NCBI GenBank assembly: GCA_003024785.1
Contig: PUQB01000074.1
Location: 1-64,000, forward strand
DNA length: 64,000 nt
Direction: 5' to 3'
From: Selaginella tamariscina
Lineage: Eukaryota; Streptophyta; Lycopodiopsida; Selaginellales; Selaginellaceae
Position 1 is the first letter of the stretch. Each line of letters opens with the position of its first letter. Shown piece after piece: positions 39,290-50,879 of the stretch. The notes under the pieces are model-generated. The model searched no databases, had not been told where the DNA came from, and was given only the letters and a program-made list of their open reading frames with translations. The translations under genes were made by a program, and so were the position numbers.

Positions 39290-39710
39290 AAAATGCTAAT
39301 TTTTCATAGAAAACTTCATGTATATAATCTCATTCATCGGAGAAAGACATAATATTAATAAATGCAACCGTACACAGAATCTATGTAAGAAATGCACACA
39401 GATTGAACATTTCTATGATTAAAATGCCGATTTTTTACATAAAACCTTAGAAAAATGCGGATTCAACATAAAACATCGATTTTGCACACGGAACCCTTAA
39501 AAATGCCGGTTTTTCACATAGAAACCTTGAAAAATGCGGATTTTTCACAAGAAACATTGAGAAATGAAGATTTTTCAATATTAAATGCCTATTTTGAAAA
39601 AAATCGATTTTTCACAGAATATAATAATAAACCCACACATACTTACAATATCATGAGAAGAAAGAGTATGAAATTCGAGGCCGACCAATGTCGTGGGAAG
39701 TATCGCTCAT
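39290..39710 (-). pseudogene. Second truncated copy of the polymerase 5' end (exon 1 and part of intron 1)
   Basis: Exon 1 copy at 39,647-39,710 (MSDTSHDIGRPRISYS in its frame), with a GTAAGT donor and a deletion of about 10 bases relative to the other two copies. The intron 1 minisatellite follows at 39,420-39,615. Exons 2 and 3 are missing; the sequence jumps to GBPL exon 13 at the microsatellite. Confidence 0.7.
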
Positions 39711-40974
39711 AGCAGGAAGAGAGAGATCGACCAAAATGATACTGAATTATTTTATGCCCTAAACACATAAAATCATTATTACATATATTTATGTAATGGA
39801 CGTCGACACCGCCCCACCTACGTACACAAAGTTGGTGTACGCAAATTAATTAATTATTACGATAAAAAAATAAATTATATTTATTAATAAATAAAAGTAC
39901 TAGGGTTTAGGGTTTAAGTTTATACGGTGTACAATACGTTTATTAATTATATATACTATTCGAGACCATCGTTAGCCTGAGCAAATCTAGCTAAATAATA
40001 AGATGTATATGTATATGTTTAGTCAATAAATCTACACCTGTTTCGTAAATTTTCTAATTATGCATTGTTAAAGTATTTATATATGTAATAATTTTATTGT
40101 ATATGTGTAGTATAATAGTAAAAAAAGATTTGAACACAAGTATACATGTATATATAAAATATTCATATGTGCTAGTATTTGTATACAACTATGTGGATTT
40201 TGTTTTGTTATAAATAAAAATAATGTGTGTGTGTGTGTGTGCGAGAGAGAGAGACTTTCTTTAAATTATGCAACATGACTTATATCCTTCCTATATATTT
40301 GCAGGTGCATTATGTTAAGTAAAATCAACCTTAAATATTATAAATTATATATATAGGTTTAATATAATATATATATATATATATTGTGGCAACGCTGTCT
40401 GTTATACTTTGTGAGTGTTTTGAAACTATTAAGAGCTCGTTCCTGGTCGTTTCCCACTTGGAGGATTAAGGTTATATGTAGCTTCACAGTTAATTTTTTC
40501 AAGGATATTAAATTAACACAAAAAACCATTAATTTAGGTTCTTGACAAAAACAGATAAAACAGAGCAGTGGCTTAGGGTTATAGATAGTTTCTTCATTTT
40601 TATGATCTGCTGTAGAATCTATTTCCAAAGATATTAAATTATATGTATATATATATATATATATATAAAGAAAACATTTAAAAAAAAAAAAAAACTACGG
40701 AGCTAAGACTTAAGCTCTCTCTCTCACACACACACAGTTTAAATATATTTAATGATAAATACTAGTAAAAATCAAAACAATTAGATACAATCGGTGTTTA
40801 TCATTGTTGATTTTAGTCATCCTTCACATAGAACCTTGTTGATTTTAGTCATCCTTCACATAGAACCTCCAACATGTGCTTAACACTGATATATATTCAG
40901 TTAAAAAGTATACATAAAACTTGTCTAATAACTGAGTGATGAATGGTTACCACCCGGTTTTAAAACAAGACACA

Positions 40975-41000
<26 letters not shown>
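39711..41000. other. Array spacer, no intact gene
   Basis: It includes the unoccupied equivalent of the element 1 insertion site ('aatctacacctg' near 40,030). It also includes spacer shared with 15,100-15,800 and a remnant of the small-ORF upstream region ('gagcagtggcttaggg' near 40,562). A duplicated phrase 'gttgattttagtcatccttcacatagaacct' occurs twice in a row at about 40,807-40,868. (TC)n(TA)n lies at about 40,975-41,003. Confidence 0.6.
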
Positions 41001-41005
<5 letters not shown>

Positions 41006-41108
41006 ATATAGGAGTTATAACCGAGAGAGAGAGAGAGACGTATACTCAATTATCAGTTGAATATGTAAGTGTTGTATGTCTATTACAAGCACATATCTTA
41101 CCGTCAAG

Positions 41109-41408
41109 TCAAGGATTGTTGATGTTTGCATTGTCGTTGTTGAGAACATATTTCTCGTAGAGAGAAAGTACTTCCCTTTTGGGTGCATTTGTTTTGAGCT
41201 GCAACACATGGGCACCATAGCCAGCCTCCGTCAGTTTGTGTTTAAGCTGAGCTATAGTCAGCTTTCTATAGTCCTGCTCATGCTCCGTGCTCGCGTGATC
41301 GTCTACACTCTCCCCCGGTGTGAACCCCTGTGAACTCACGTTGTCAATATTCAAGTCCAAACGTGCTCTCTTGCTATGCCTGCCCCTGCTCTCCGTAGGT
41401 GGTGTTCG
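41109..41408 (-). other. GBPL copy A C-terminal exon: basic segment and SAP-like motif
   Basis: It begins RTPPTESRGRHSKRARLDL, a basic stretch that could be a nuclear localisation signal. It ends with YRKLTIAQLKHKLTEAGYGA followed by a K-rich LSLYEKYVL segment. The L-x-x-L-K-x-x-L-x-x-x-G pattern resembles SAP nucleic-acid-binding helices (inference). Stop codon at 41,109-41,111. The D copy keeps the acceptor; B and C have lost it. Confidence 0.65.
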
Positions 41409-41556
41409 CTACAGGAAACAACATGGAAGCATATAAACTGTCTATGTAGCATACATGACTAGAAAAACACCCACAGCATCATACACATTAATGCACCAGC
41501 TAAACCATCTTTCTATACACACAGACAATTCATACAGCACAATCTCTGTCTATCTG

Positions 41557-41587
<31 letters not shown>

Positions 41588-42163
41588 TCCACACACATAC
41601 TTAATATCAAGTATGACTCTATATGTAAGCATATACACATACCTCTACGTTCTCCTTCTCATTATCATCCGAGCCTCGCTTTCTTCTCCCTGTAGACTCC
41701 GCCTGAGTTCTTAACTTAGTCTCGAGAACAGTCTCGGTGAGCCTTGAAGTTGCAAGTTCATGTTGCAAAGCATCTACCTTCCCCTGTACATTCTGTAGCT
41801 GAAAAGACAAACTCTCTGCCCTTGCATTTGCCTCTGAGTGTGCAGCTCTCTCCGAAGCCAGTAATCCCTCCAGTACATGGACTGTACTAACTCTCTGTGA
41901 AAACAAAGTAACTAAGTGAATACCATGTCCTCACTCCAACCGTGATCTATATATAATGTACTACATGCTATTGTATTAACGTTGGCATATATCATAGAGA
42001 GAGAGTCTAAGTCTAAAATGTACATGACAAAAATAGCACAAACATATGAAGATACACACACACACACACGGAGGAGAAGTGCATAGACAGCTAAACAAGC
42101 CAGCTCCAAAGTCTAACATGTATATAAGATTGTAATTGTCATCGCAAGAAGGCACGCACGCAC

Positions 42164-42195
<32 letters not shown>

Positions 42196-44222
42196 ACCTT
42201 TATCTCATTATACAATATAACGGTATCATCTGCTAAATACCTGCTCGTGAGAATCCTCCAAAACAACCTCCATTTCATGTTCACGCTCGTCTAGCCGCTT
42301 CTCTAAAGATTCTGCTTTCGATAATGCGTCCTGTTCAAAGAAGATCAAATTGTATACATCTCAATGCAGCAAGTAAAATTAAGCAACCTTACTGACATAA
42401 TAAGTGAATACTACTAACCTGTTCAGCTAGTCGAGCCTTTTCGAGCTCTTTTAGGAGGGTCACGTTCTCTTGCTATCATTTCGGCGTGCCTTTCTGCCTT
42501 CTCTATTCCTGCTAGTCTCTCCATTGCCATCATTTGATAATGCTTTGCCTCCGCACGTAGTGTTGCAAGCTCTTCTTCCTCGGTCACCGATCTGGATTCC
42601 TGTGCCTGACCATTGCAAATGAAATTGTTAAATATTAAGTTTACTTAACTCGCAATATGACATGGGTTATACATAACATAGTTAACCATATGTTAATAAA
42701 TAATTGCGTTGAAGCAACTCTAGACGTGTGGATATGTTCTCATTTGGCAAGTAAATATACGTTACACAAAGACCTTGCCTAGACATGCAGCAAAGTAGAA
42801 TCGTTTTTATGGAACTGAAGCTTACCTGTAATCTAGCCTTCAAGTCACTCACAACACGCTCACTTTGCTCCAGCTTGACTTGCATTTCATTTAGCGAAGC
42901 CTCCTGCGAAAATAAAAGAAAATCACACATAGGAAGAGAACGTGCGCCCAATATGTATTCAGAGCGAACACATATATCATATCCACACATATCATACAAA
43001 AGTTTATGTGCACAGCTAAACATAGATTTGTTCATACAAAGGTTTGGTATACACATTCCGTCAAAGTCATACATGTAGAATAGTTGTACCACACCCATGT
43101 GTAAGTAGAAAACTGACAAGGTACATGACTTACCGATGCGCATGTTCATCCAAACACACGTACACACCCACACACATGATACCCACCTTTTGTGAGAGCG
43201 TGGAGGTGAACTCGGCTCTCAAAGCGTCTTCTCTTTGTTGCTGCTGCTTACTTCCACGTTCACGGAGAGTTGTATACCGATCGGCAGTAGATCGAGCCTC
43301 GGTAAGAACAGTGTCATGCTTCCGTCTCCATTCCGCCGCCTCTTCTTTTGCCGAGTCTGATTGCTCACGTGCAGCTGCTAGACGAGCTTCAGCAGCACTA
43401 CATCTGCAATATACTTATCGTGAGCAATTGTACATACTATATCTCTCGTGCATATGTTTTATGAATGATAAGTTATAGGTCGTCATTACTAGGACTAATT
43501 TTATATATGAAACTGAAACACACACACACACAGATATAAATCATACACAAGTTTTGTTTATGCATAAACATATAGAGAACAAAAAGAGCACTACTGCATG
43601 GACATACAAACGCGTATAAACTCACGTCTTCGTATACACACAACACATCACACTGACATACATATATTTAAAAAACAATGCATATATTTGTATACACAAA
43701 TGTAGTGAATGGATATTCATATAGGCAAACGTTATACATGTGAATGTAGATATGCCCATCTGGCAGAATACAAATACCGCAAACACATACATACGACATA
43801 CACGTGTAAGTCTGTCACCATACCTGCTCTGTAAGGCAGCATATTCCGACTTATGCCTCTCTTCTGCTGACCTACGTTCTCCGAATACATGCTCGTACTT
43901 AGTCTGCCACTCGGATGCCCCTTGATTGCTGCTTCAAGCTGCTCTTGAAGGCTCGCACGTTTCTCCTCTGCCTTTGTGAGCTTGGTTTGTAGTCCTGCAT
44001 ATTGACCTGATGATGCCTCGGTTGCCGCTTTGTAATCCGCTATAGCTCCTTCGTACCTTGAATGTCATCAGGAATAGTAATTAAAGCTATTGTGCTAACT
44101 CTGGACTATATATACACATATTACTATCTAGCTGAGACATTTGTTGATCTCAATATGTAGCACGCATGCCTCTGTACACAGATCACAGCTCTCTCCTCTC
44201 TCTTCTTTCCCTCTCCCTCTCC

Positions 44223-44285
<63 letters not shown>

Positions 44286-45352
44286 GAATGAGAAGTTTTA
44301 ATGGGCTACAATTTTAGCTATATATAAAGTCCTATAATCATTGTACGTGTGTACCTGCGTTTCCAGTCTAAAGCCTCTCTCTGAGCAGATTCTATCTGCC
44401 TTGAAGTCAAGTTGAGCTTATCTTCCAATGAACGGCACTTAAGCTCCAGGCTTGAAACTCGTGACGCCGCTTGATGGGTTACTCTTTTAAACAGGTCACT
44501 GATCGACCCCTCCAGACTGCAACAAGAAACAATTATTTGCCTACATATTTCTACATAAACATTAAAATAAAAGATTTTACTATTGTAACCACGACGTGTG
44601 TAATGTGGACGGTCTAAATTAATGCATGACCTTTAAATAGTAAGGAATGTATGCATATACATACTCCACAGCTTGTTTAGCATGCCACAATTAATGAGTT
44701 ATATATATAGTGGGGGTACCTTTGTTGGATGAATTTCACAAGCTTTTCCCACTTTGCGGGCCCAGATGCCGAAGTTTCATATTTCGCTATTAGTTCGTTG
44801 AGTAGCTGCAAAAATGAAACACATTCTTTATAGAAGACATAATATGCACATAATTGATACAGTTAATATATCATTTTATATGTTACAGTATGATTGATAG
44901 TCATACCTGAATTATTTGATCCAATGATGCATTTGGTGAATGGCATGCTACTCTAAGCTTTCCGTCCATGTTTTCTATCGCTTTAAGACACTTCAGCTCC
45001 GCTTCCATGGCAGCTTTCTGCTTGTAGTCCTGCATGAGAAGAATGCCAGTAAGCTGAATATCAACAAATCAATAGTTCCTTAGTGGTAAGCTAAGCAGCG
45101 TATATACGTAGGCATACCCGTGCGTTATCTACAAGCAGTACGATTAATTCATCTCAAATTGAGCAGTACCTCGAAATGCTTCTTCATAGAGGTGAGCAAT
45201 TGCCTTTCGTATTTTGCTCTAACGTTGCCAGCTCCAACAGCCTCAGCACTGTAGACAGCGAGAGAAGATTGAACCGCTTTATCATATGCTTCTTGTAAAG
45301 TCCCCTGCAAACATCTGTTAGTTATATACAAACACAGAACACACGCATATAT

Positions 45353-45399
<47 letters not shown>

Positions 45400-47425
45400 A
45401 TATATAATAATATATATATATATACAAACACACACACACGATTATATGTATGTACTTACGAAGTCTGGTGGTGAGGTCTTATCCAAAGATTTCGTATATG
45501 TCTCCAGTGCAACATCATAAGCACGTCGACACTCATTTTCTTCAACATTCTGCAGACAGCAAGAATTATAGCGGATAAATTAAAATAAACAATAACATGT
45601 CCCAGTATATAATATTATAGCACCTATGTGCTTCATACGTAAGACACGCATCACATTTCATTTAACATAAGTAATGAACAAAGGACTCACCTGCCATGAA
45701 GTGGCAATTGTGGGAACTGCCCCAGCATTGATTGCATCCAGAAAAGATTGGGTTAAACCGGCTAGCATCGGACCTGTCATCACTGTGGAACCAAGCTGTT
45801 TCGCCCTAGTTCTTTCAAAGATAAACCTTGTAAGATTGTCCAATCCACTACGGAACTCCGTCCGCATCTTGTCCATCTGAGACAAATTTATTATTTCTAG
45901 TACTATTGAGTAATCAAATTTTCTGTATGTTATGCGTGTACATCGCATCTGTATGTACCAATACACACAAACCAGTCCACACACACACACACATTTATGA
46001 ACGGTTCCTATGCTGCAGGACACTAATAATAACAACTAAGAAAGAGCTTAGTTTGTATCGACATTTCCATACTGAAGGATAAAAATTATTATTTATATTA
46101 CCGGCATGAGATCCAGCCGCTGTAGGTCGTGCTCCTCGTTTACTGGCCGAACAAGTGTAAAACAGTGTCTATCCGGAAATAAAGCACGTATAGAGTCTCG
46201 AATCTGAAAAGAGAAAATTAAAAACAAGCACATACATAAGCAAATAATCACCTCATTTTTAGCATATATTGCTTTTCCACTCCCCGGCATTGGTTGCAAT
46301 GCAGATTCCAAATATTCTCGTGGAGTGATCGTTCGTCCGTCTTCGTTAAGGTCCAGATAGAAGTCCTGGAAACAGCTTTCAGATGTATACATAATGCTTA
46401 CATGTGTATCTATGAATGCATATGCATAGTCTGTACACACGGACTATGTATCCTTTATCTATATAATGCTCACCCTGAGCAGCCAGAGAAAAACGGGCGA
46501 AAATTGTCCAAGCTCGTCTGCAGTAGTGCTCTTTTGTGACGCCCTGACACGAATGTGCTTCGTCATCTCTGTGACTAGAGACAGCCGGTCCAAAGCTGCT
46601 TCATCAATCCCCCCCATCTGCCAGAAATATAAATTTAAAATAAGCTAGAAATAAACACCCTGTAAATTATGAATGCACTGCAGCACACGCACCCATAACC
46701 CAACGAAAAAAGAAAACAGACCTGATTATAAACGAACATGCTTGACAAAAGAACTGCCAGTGAAAATATTGCGTACTGTATGTACCCTGCAGTTAAATAG
46801 AAAAGAGAATAAATAAACAATAACAATGACACTACCGAGTATAGCTATACCGTTTGGTCATACGAATCAATTCCCTCACTGTCAAGCAGGAGAAGATTGT
46901 ACTCTGTTCCATCTGGAGCGGTTCTTCTTTATTGGTGCACTCCACATCCATAGTCCCTTTGTGCACGGTCGATGTGTAGGCCCAACTTGAAATCCGCTGC
47001 TTCTTCCCAAGAGCTTTACAAATAAAACAAAAACAAAAATCCATCATCAATGGACAGATCAACACGTATGTTGTGAGTGTATGTACATGCAAAATACGAA
47101 CACATCTTTCTCTCTATTATCTATCTATATAGTGTGGTGTGTGTGTGTGTGTGCACCTGATTCAAGATAAAACTCTTGCCTTGACGAGCCCTTCCACAAA
47201 CGGAAACAACCCCAATGGGACCTTTAACGAGTTGCAAAGCAGCAAAGCCTCTGCGTCCATTCTGAATTTACCTTTTTCATCGCAATATACAAGCCGTATT
47301 GCCTTTGCGGAACCTGTGCCGTTCGTGGGAGCCGGAGCCGGAGTGTGAATCAATTTCCATTCTCTTCGGTGTCGGAGGTGCGGAACCCGGAGTTCCTGCT
47401 CCGCCAAATCCAATCTGCTGAACAT
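41109..47425 (-). CDS. Guanylate-binding-like GTPase (plant GBPL), copy A, full length, 19 exons
   Basis: Dynamin-superfamily GTPase of the plant guanylate-binding-protein-like group; in Arabidopsis such proteins act in nuclear and immune condensates. Exons: 47,157-47,425; 46,851-47,013; 46,722-46,796; 46,474-46,618; 46,252-46,365; 46,101-46,203; 45,691-45,876; 45,460-45,549; 45,170-45,304; 44,907-45,029; 44,720-44,805; 44,355-44,516; 43,824-44,056; 43,187-43,403; 42,826-42,903; 42,419-42,605; 42,241-42,330; 41,643-41,894; 41,109-41,408. The sum is about 1,000 codons, near the family length of about 1,060. All boundaries are GT-AG. Layout: GTPase domain in exons 1-6, helical domain in exons 7-11, long coiled coil in exons 12-18, C-terminal SAP-like segment in exon 19. 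Frame breaks of one or two bases occur in exons 1, 2, 3, 13 and 16. It is the only copy in the window with a GTPase domain, and hence the probable parent of B, C and D. Confidence 0.85.
41643..44516 (-). other. GBPL copy A coiled-coil exons 12-18
   Basis: Glu/Lys/Arg/Ala-rich helical sequence with heptad character: ADYKAATEASSGQYAGLQ (exon 13), EEAAEWRRKHDTVLTEARS (exon 14), NARAESLSFQLQNVQGKVDA (exon 18). A KQQQ run in exon 14 and GRRKRG near the end of exon 18 stand out. This is the part of the gene retained in every truncated copy. Confidence 0.75.
44188..44285. repeat. (TC)n-(TA)n microsatellite in GBPL-A intron 12
   Basis: Long TC run and about 12 TA units. The GA arm found in copies B, C and D is missing, so this copy lacks the hairpin. 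Confidence 0.9.
45351..45423. repeat. (TA)n-rich repeat in GBPL-A intron 8
   Basis: Imperfect TA array broken by 'tatta' and 'taataa' steps. Copies B, C and D have no such array in the matching intron. Confidence 0.85.
46101..47425 (-). other. GTPase domain of GBPL copy A (exons 1-6)
   Basis: Exon 1 carries AIRLVYCDEKGKF, then, after a one-base shift, the P-loop VCGRARQGKSFILNQ. Exon 2 carries THRPCTKGLWMWS (switch I region) and, after a second shift, LLLLDSEGIDSYDQT (DxxG motif). Exon 3 carries FSLAVLLSSMFVYNQ, exon 4 GGIDEAALDRLSLVTEMTKH, and exons 4-5 LLR-DFYLDL, which stands where animal GBPs have the TLRD motif. Exon 6 carries IRALFPDRHCFTLVRPV. All nucleotide-binding motifs are present. 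An alternative frame of early exon 1 reads GTPGSAPPTPKRMEID, so the true N-terminus is unsure. Confidence 0.85.
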
Positions 47426-47760
47426 TAGAACCTTAAAAGATCAACCTTTCCTGTGGCTGTAGAGCTCTGCGCTTAGAAACCCGATTCTTAATGCGCACCC
47501 AGAATCAAAGAACCCTAGTTTCAAGCACATTCAGTCGGCACCCCTGAATCTGAACCTAGAACGGCTACCGCTATCGCTTGTGAAACAATCTGAGTCGCGC
47601 TTACCGAAATCTGGCCCTAGAACATAAGAATTTGCTGCTGCTTGTAGAACTACCAGTAGATTACCGCATTAACCAAGATCGGCTGCCGGACACAGAATCG
47701 ACGAACCCTAGGAGAGCTGCAAATGCGCCTAGACCCTAGCTGGACTTCAGTAAAAGGGCA
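47426..47760 (-). promoter_or_regulatory. 5' untranslated region and promoter of GBPL copy A
   Basis: GC-richer leader-like sequence with several CTAGGG(T) motifs, which are common in plant 5' leaders. There is no obvious TATA box. A cluster with CG dinucleotides ('gtgacgcgtgtcatcgcgtggcggg') lies near 47,793-47,817. It marks the high-coordinate edge of the array. Confidence 0.4.
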
Positions 47761-48640
47761 ACTAATGTGAACTCGGTTCTTGTACCTAAATTGTGACGCG
47801 TGTCATCGCGTGGCGGGAAAGGGGTACATACGCTTTTAAAATTTCGACACACATACACTTATTTTTTTGATGAAACAAAAGTTTGTGCAATAACGTGTCT
47901 GTTTTGGATATATATATATATACTTTTATTTACTCCTTGCAGAGAAAGTTTTGACACGAATACTGAACTTTTTTTAATGAGCATGTTCGTTTCAGTGATT
48001 CCACGTGGCAGTCAGAAGGTTGTGTGTGTTCGATTCCTTCCCACCAATTCATCTTTGTTAATTTATAAAATCGTGGTTATAAGAGGAGATCATATCGACA
48101 TACTACTCGTTCTTATTAATATTGTTTAGTACATTACGTGGAAATTACTCCTTTCTTTTTATATAGTCTAAAGAAATGTACAACTAATACAAGATATAGT
48201 GCACTTGTTTAGATATACAAGTTAAATTAAATGAATATAAAAAAAATGCCATGGCATTCATATAGACTAATTTGGATTAATTATTAAACCTAATACATAT
48301 TTATCATTGTTATATTTGTGTTGTGCGCTGATGTCACTTCCGTACAGATGACTGTGCGCTGCACGCTATATGCTGTCGTAGGCCAACTGTACAATTTCGT
48401 ACGTTGGGTAATATTTTTTGTGAAATAGAAATTGAAATATATATAAATTATTGTCCTTGGTGCAAAGTGTGTCATTTCTAAGATTAAGAACACGTTCGTG
48501 ATGTAAAAATATGTTACACAATTATATTACTATGGCAAAGATATTCTGTATAATGAATTAAATTTACCACAAAGAATTCTTATACAGAATGACATTTAAA
48601 ATAAACTTAGAAAAAAACAAAATAGCTTTGTTTAATGCTT
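47761..48640. other. Intergenic, no gene seen
   Basis: AT-rich with only one short TA tract (about 47,910-47,921). No exon-like or RNA-like feature was recognised. Repeat content falls sharply from here on. Confidence 0.5.
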
Positions 48641-49532
48641 GTTAGAGTTTTGACTTGATGCCATGAATGCAACTCACTAAATGCCAACTCATAAATCTTT
48701 TTTGGAAATCTCATGAATTTAGTAAGGTAACCCATTTTAGAAACCCGTCTCTCATGAACTCACATCCATAGTTAACTAAGTCCATGGACATTACTCACCT
48801 CATGAGTTAGGGCAAGGATTAATATTGTTTTTAATTTGGTTGGGATGAAACGGCATGAGCAAGGCCTTAACCATTATACTTATGGAATATGTTTTTCAGA
48901 CTTGTGAGCAGATTATCAAATAAAAAGAGTTAATTAACTTCTTGGATGCAACATACCCGGTCTTAAAGGCATAATTTGTCACCGAAGGTGGGACATACTT
49001 ATGTTGTCTGAAAGTTGAGGCAACACACATAGCACTATTCCTCTCTCCTTAGTCATAAAGATTAAGAACCAATTAGTATGACGAAAAGAACTTATATACT
49101 ACTTAATGCAATAAGCTTAACTTGCACTAGTAGCAAAATAATAAACTCTTTTTTGAACCCATGAACTCTCACTATATTATCTTTACCTCCTTTTGTTTTC
49201 ATGTTTGAGTAAGTGGGTTGGCATGGAGTGCCAACCCTTACTCTTACTCTAGCCTATCTCTATCTCCTACCTAAACCCATGAGGGGTTAGGACAATCTTA
49301 GGGGTGTTCCTAACCCATACCAACACACTGAATTATAAGGACATAATCGAGAAGTTCCTAAAAGGTAAGTGTTACTTTTATCTAGAGTTTTTTGAGGTAT
49401 ATAGTGATAGCCAATTGGACTACCTCTGAACACATAAGTGCATTAAGTTATTTTTATTACATCTAAGGTTTGTCACAAATTTGGTAAGTAACAATAGTGT
49501 AAAAATAAAGGTCATAATAAAACTATGACACT
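48641..49532 (+). repeat. Decayed LTR-like repeat related to the solo LTR at 53,244
   Basis: It begins near 'tgttagagttttgac' and ends 'aactatgaca', the same ends as the better-preserved element (TGTCAGAGTTTTAAC and AACTATGACA). The last 200 bases share many phrases with 54,650-54,865 ('aagtgctac', 'cacctaagtgcactaag', 'catctagggt'). No target duplication was found. The left boundary is uncertain. Confidence 0.5.
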
Positions 49533-50639
49533 TTCTCCATCTTTGAAAATGTCAATGTTCTCAGTGATGAATAACTCTAACTCCAAGTTAAAAAAATTAA
49601 TCAAAAACTAACATAATCACTTTATACGGAATCAACAAAATATTTTTCATAGTTTGCATTACCCCACTTGCATTATGTGAAGCCAAGTATCCAAAATAAT
49701 CATTTACTAAACTATTAAATTAGTTACCAGATGCATCACATATAATATAGCATGTCTGCAAAGTCTTTCACTTAACACAAATAACAAATTAGTTATTTTT
49801 TTACTTTAATTAAAACTTATATCAGAGGCCTCTAGTTAATATTATTTGTTGACCCCTAGGTTAATAAAAAAATAAAGTGCACTTTATTTCTCAAAAATCA
49901 TTATAATTAATTTAAGACTTCGCCTTCACATTATGTAAATTTTCTAATGGTTCCCATGTCGACTCATGTGCTAAATAACCCTTTTACTTAACAAGATATT
50001 CCTATTTATGTTTCTGCAACTTTTAGTATTTAATATCCTTTGTGTTCAAATCAATTCAACCTCGAACTCCTTTATATTACCGACCAACTCAGAAAATGAA
50101 CATAAGTTTTTCATATCTTTTTGGATGGTTTGTATCTTTGTGGAATGGCTCAAGCAAATTTATATGAAACACTTTTTTAAGATAATTGTTGGAACACCTG
50201 ATATTTTACATCACATCGATGCTTATCATACTACTTATGATACCTTTCTTGTATTGAAATCATTGCTTAATGAGAAGCATTTCATGCACAATGTAATTAT
50301 TTAGTGAACTCAACCTGGTAGAGGGAACTCAACTAATCTCTTTCTTCAGCAACACCATACTTTGTGAAATACCACCTTTATTGCTAATTAACACTTCCAT
50401 CAAATTATATTTAATCATCGTGTGTGTCAAGTTATTATATAATATCTCAATTATATTCAAATGTTTAGCCCAATCAAATTGATCACATTGAATATAACAT
50501 TTTAGATAACCTTGACTTGTCGATTTATCCTTTCTTTTTAACCATTTATTTACAAATGGTAAGCCATATTGAACTTTAGCATCATATACCGTATTGTTTG
50601 AATAATGTTCCCTAAAACTTTCTTGTAAACTAAGAATAG
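49533..50639. other. No gene seen; probable transposon debris
   Basis: AT-rich sequence with no convincing reading frame. A plus-strand open frame at 50,008-50,304 has no recognisable family. The sequence continues into decayed antisense gypsy remains. Confidence 0.4.
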
Positions 50640-50850
50640 CGGCCGGAGCAAGGCCTCAACCACTAGTTCTGCGGAACGTGAAACTCGGGCAATACCTTTG
50701 AGCTTGCGAGCAGGTTTTCGGACCAAGGAATCTGGCTAACTCCTTGGAAGTGACATGCTCTTCTCTCAAAGGCAAGATCCTGCCAACGATAAGGATAGTC
50801 TAACCCTAGGGTGGGTTGTACCCCTATCGTGTGGAAGTTTGGGCGGCACA
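50640..50850. repeat. Fragment of the dispersed LTR-like repeat
   Basis: 'ggtgggttgtacccctatcgtgtggaa' followed by 'gggcggcacaac' matches 'ggtgggatgtatccctatcatctggaa' and 'gggcggcataac' at about 54,318-54,360. The first part ('gagcaaggcctcaacca') matches about 48,858-48,875. Confidence 0.6.
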
Positions 50851-50879
50851 ACAGAAAATTAAGAATCTTAATATAAGAT

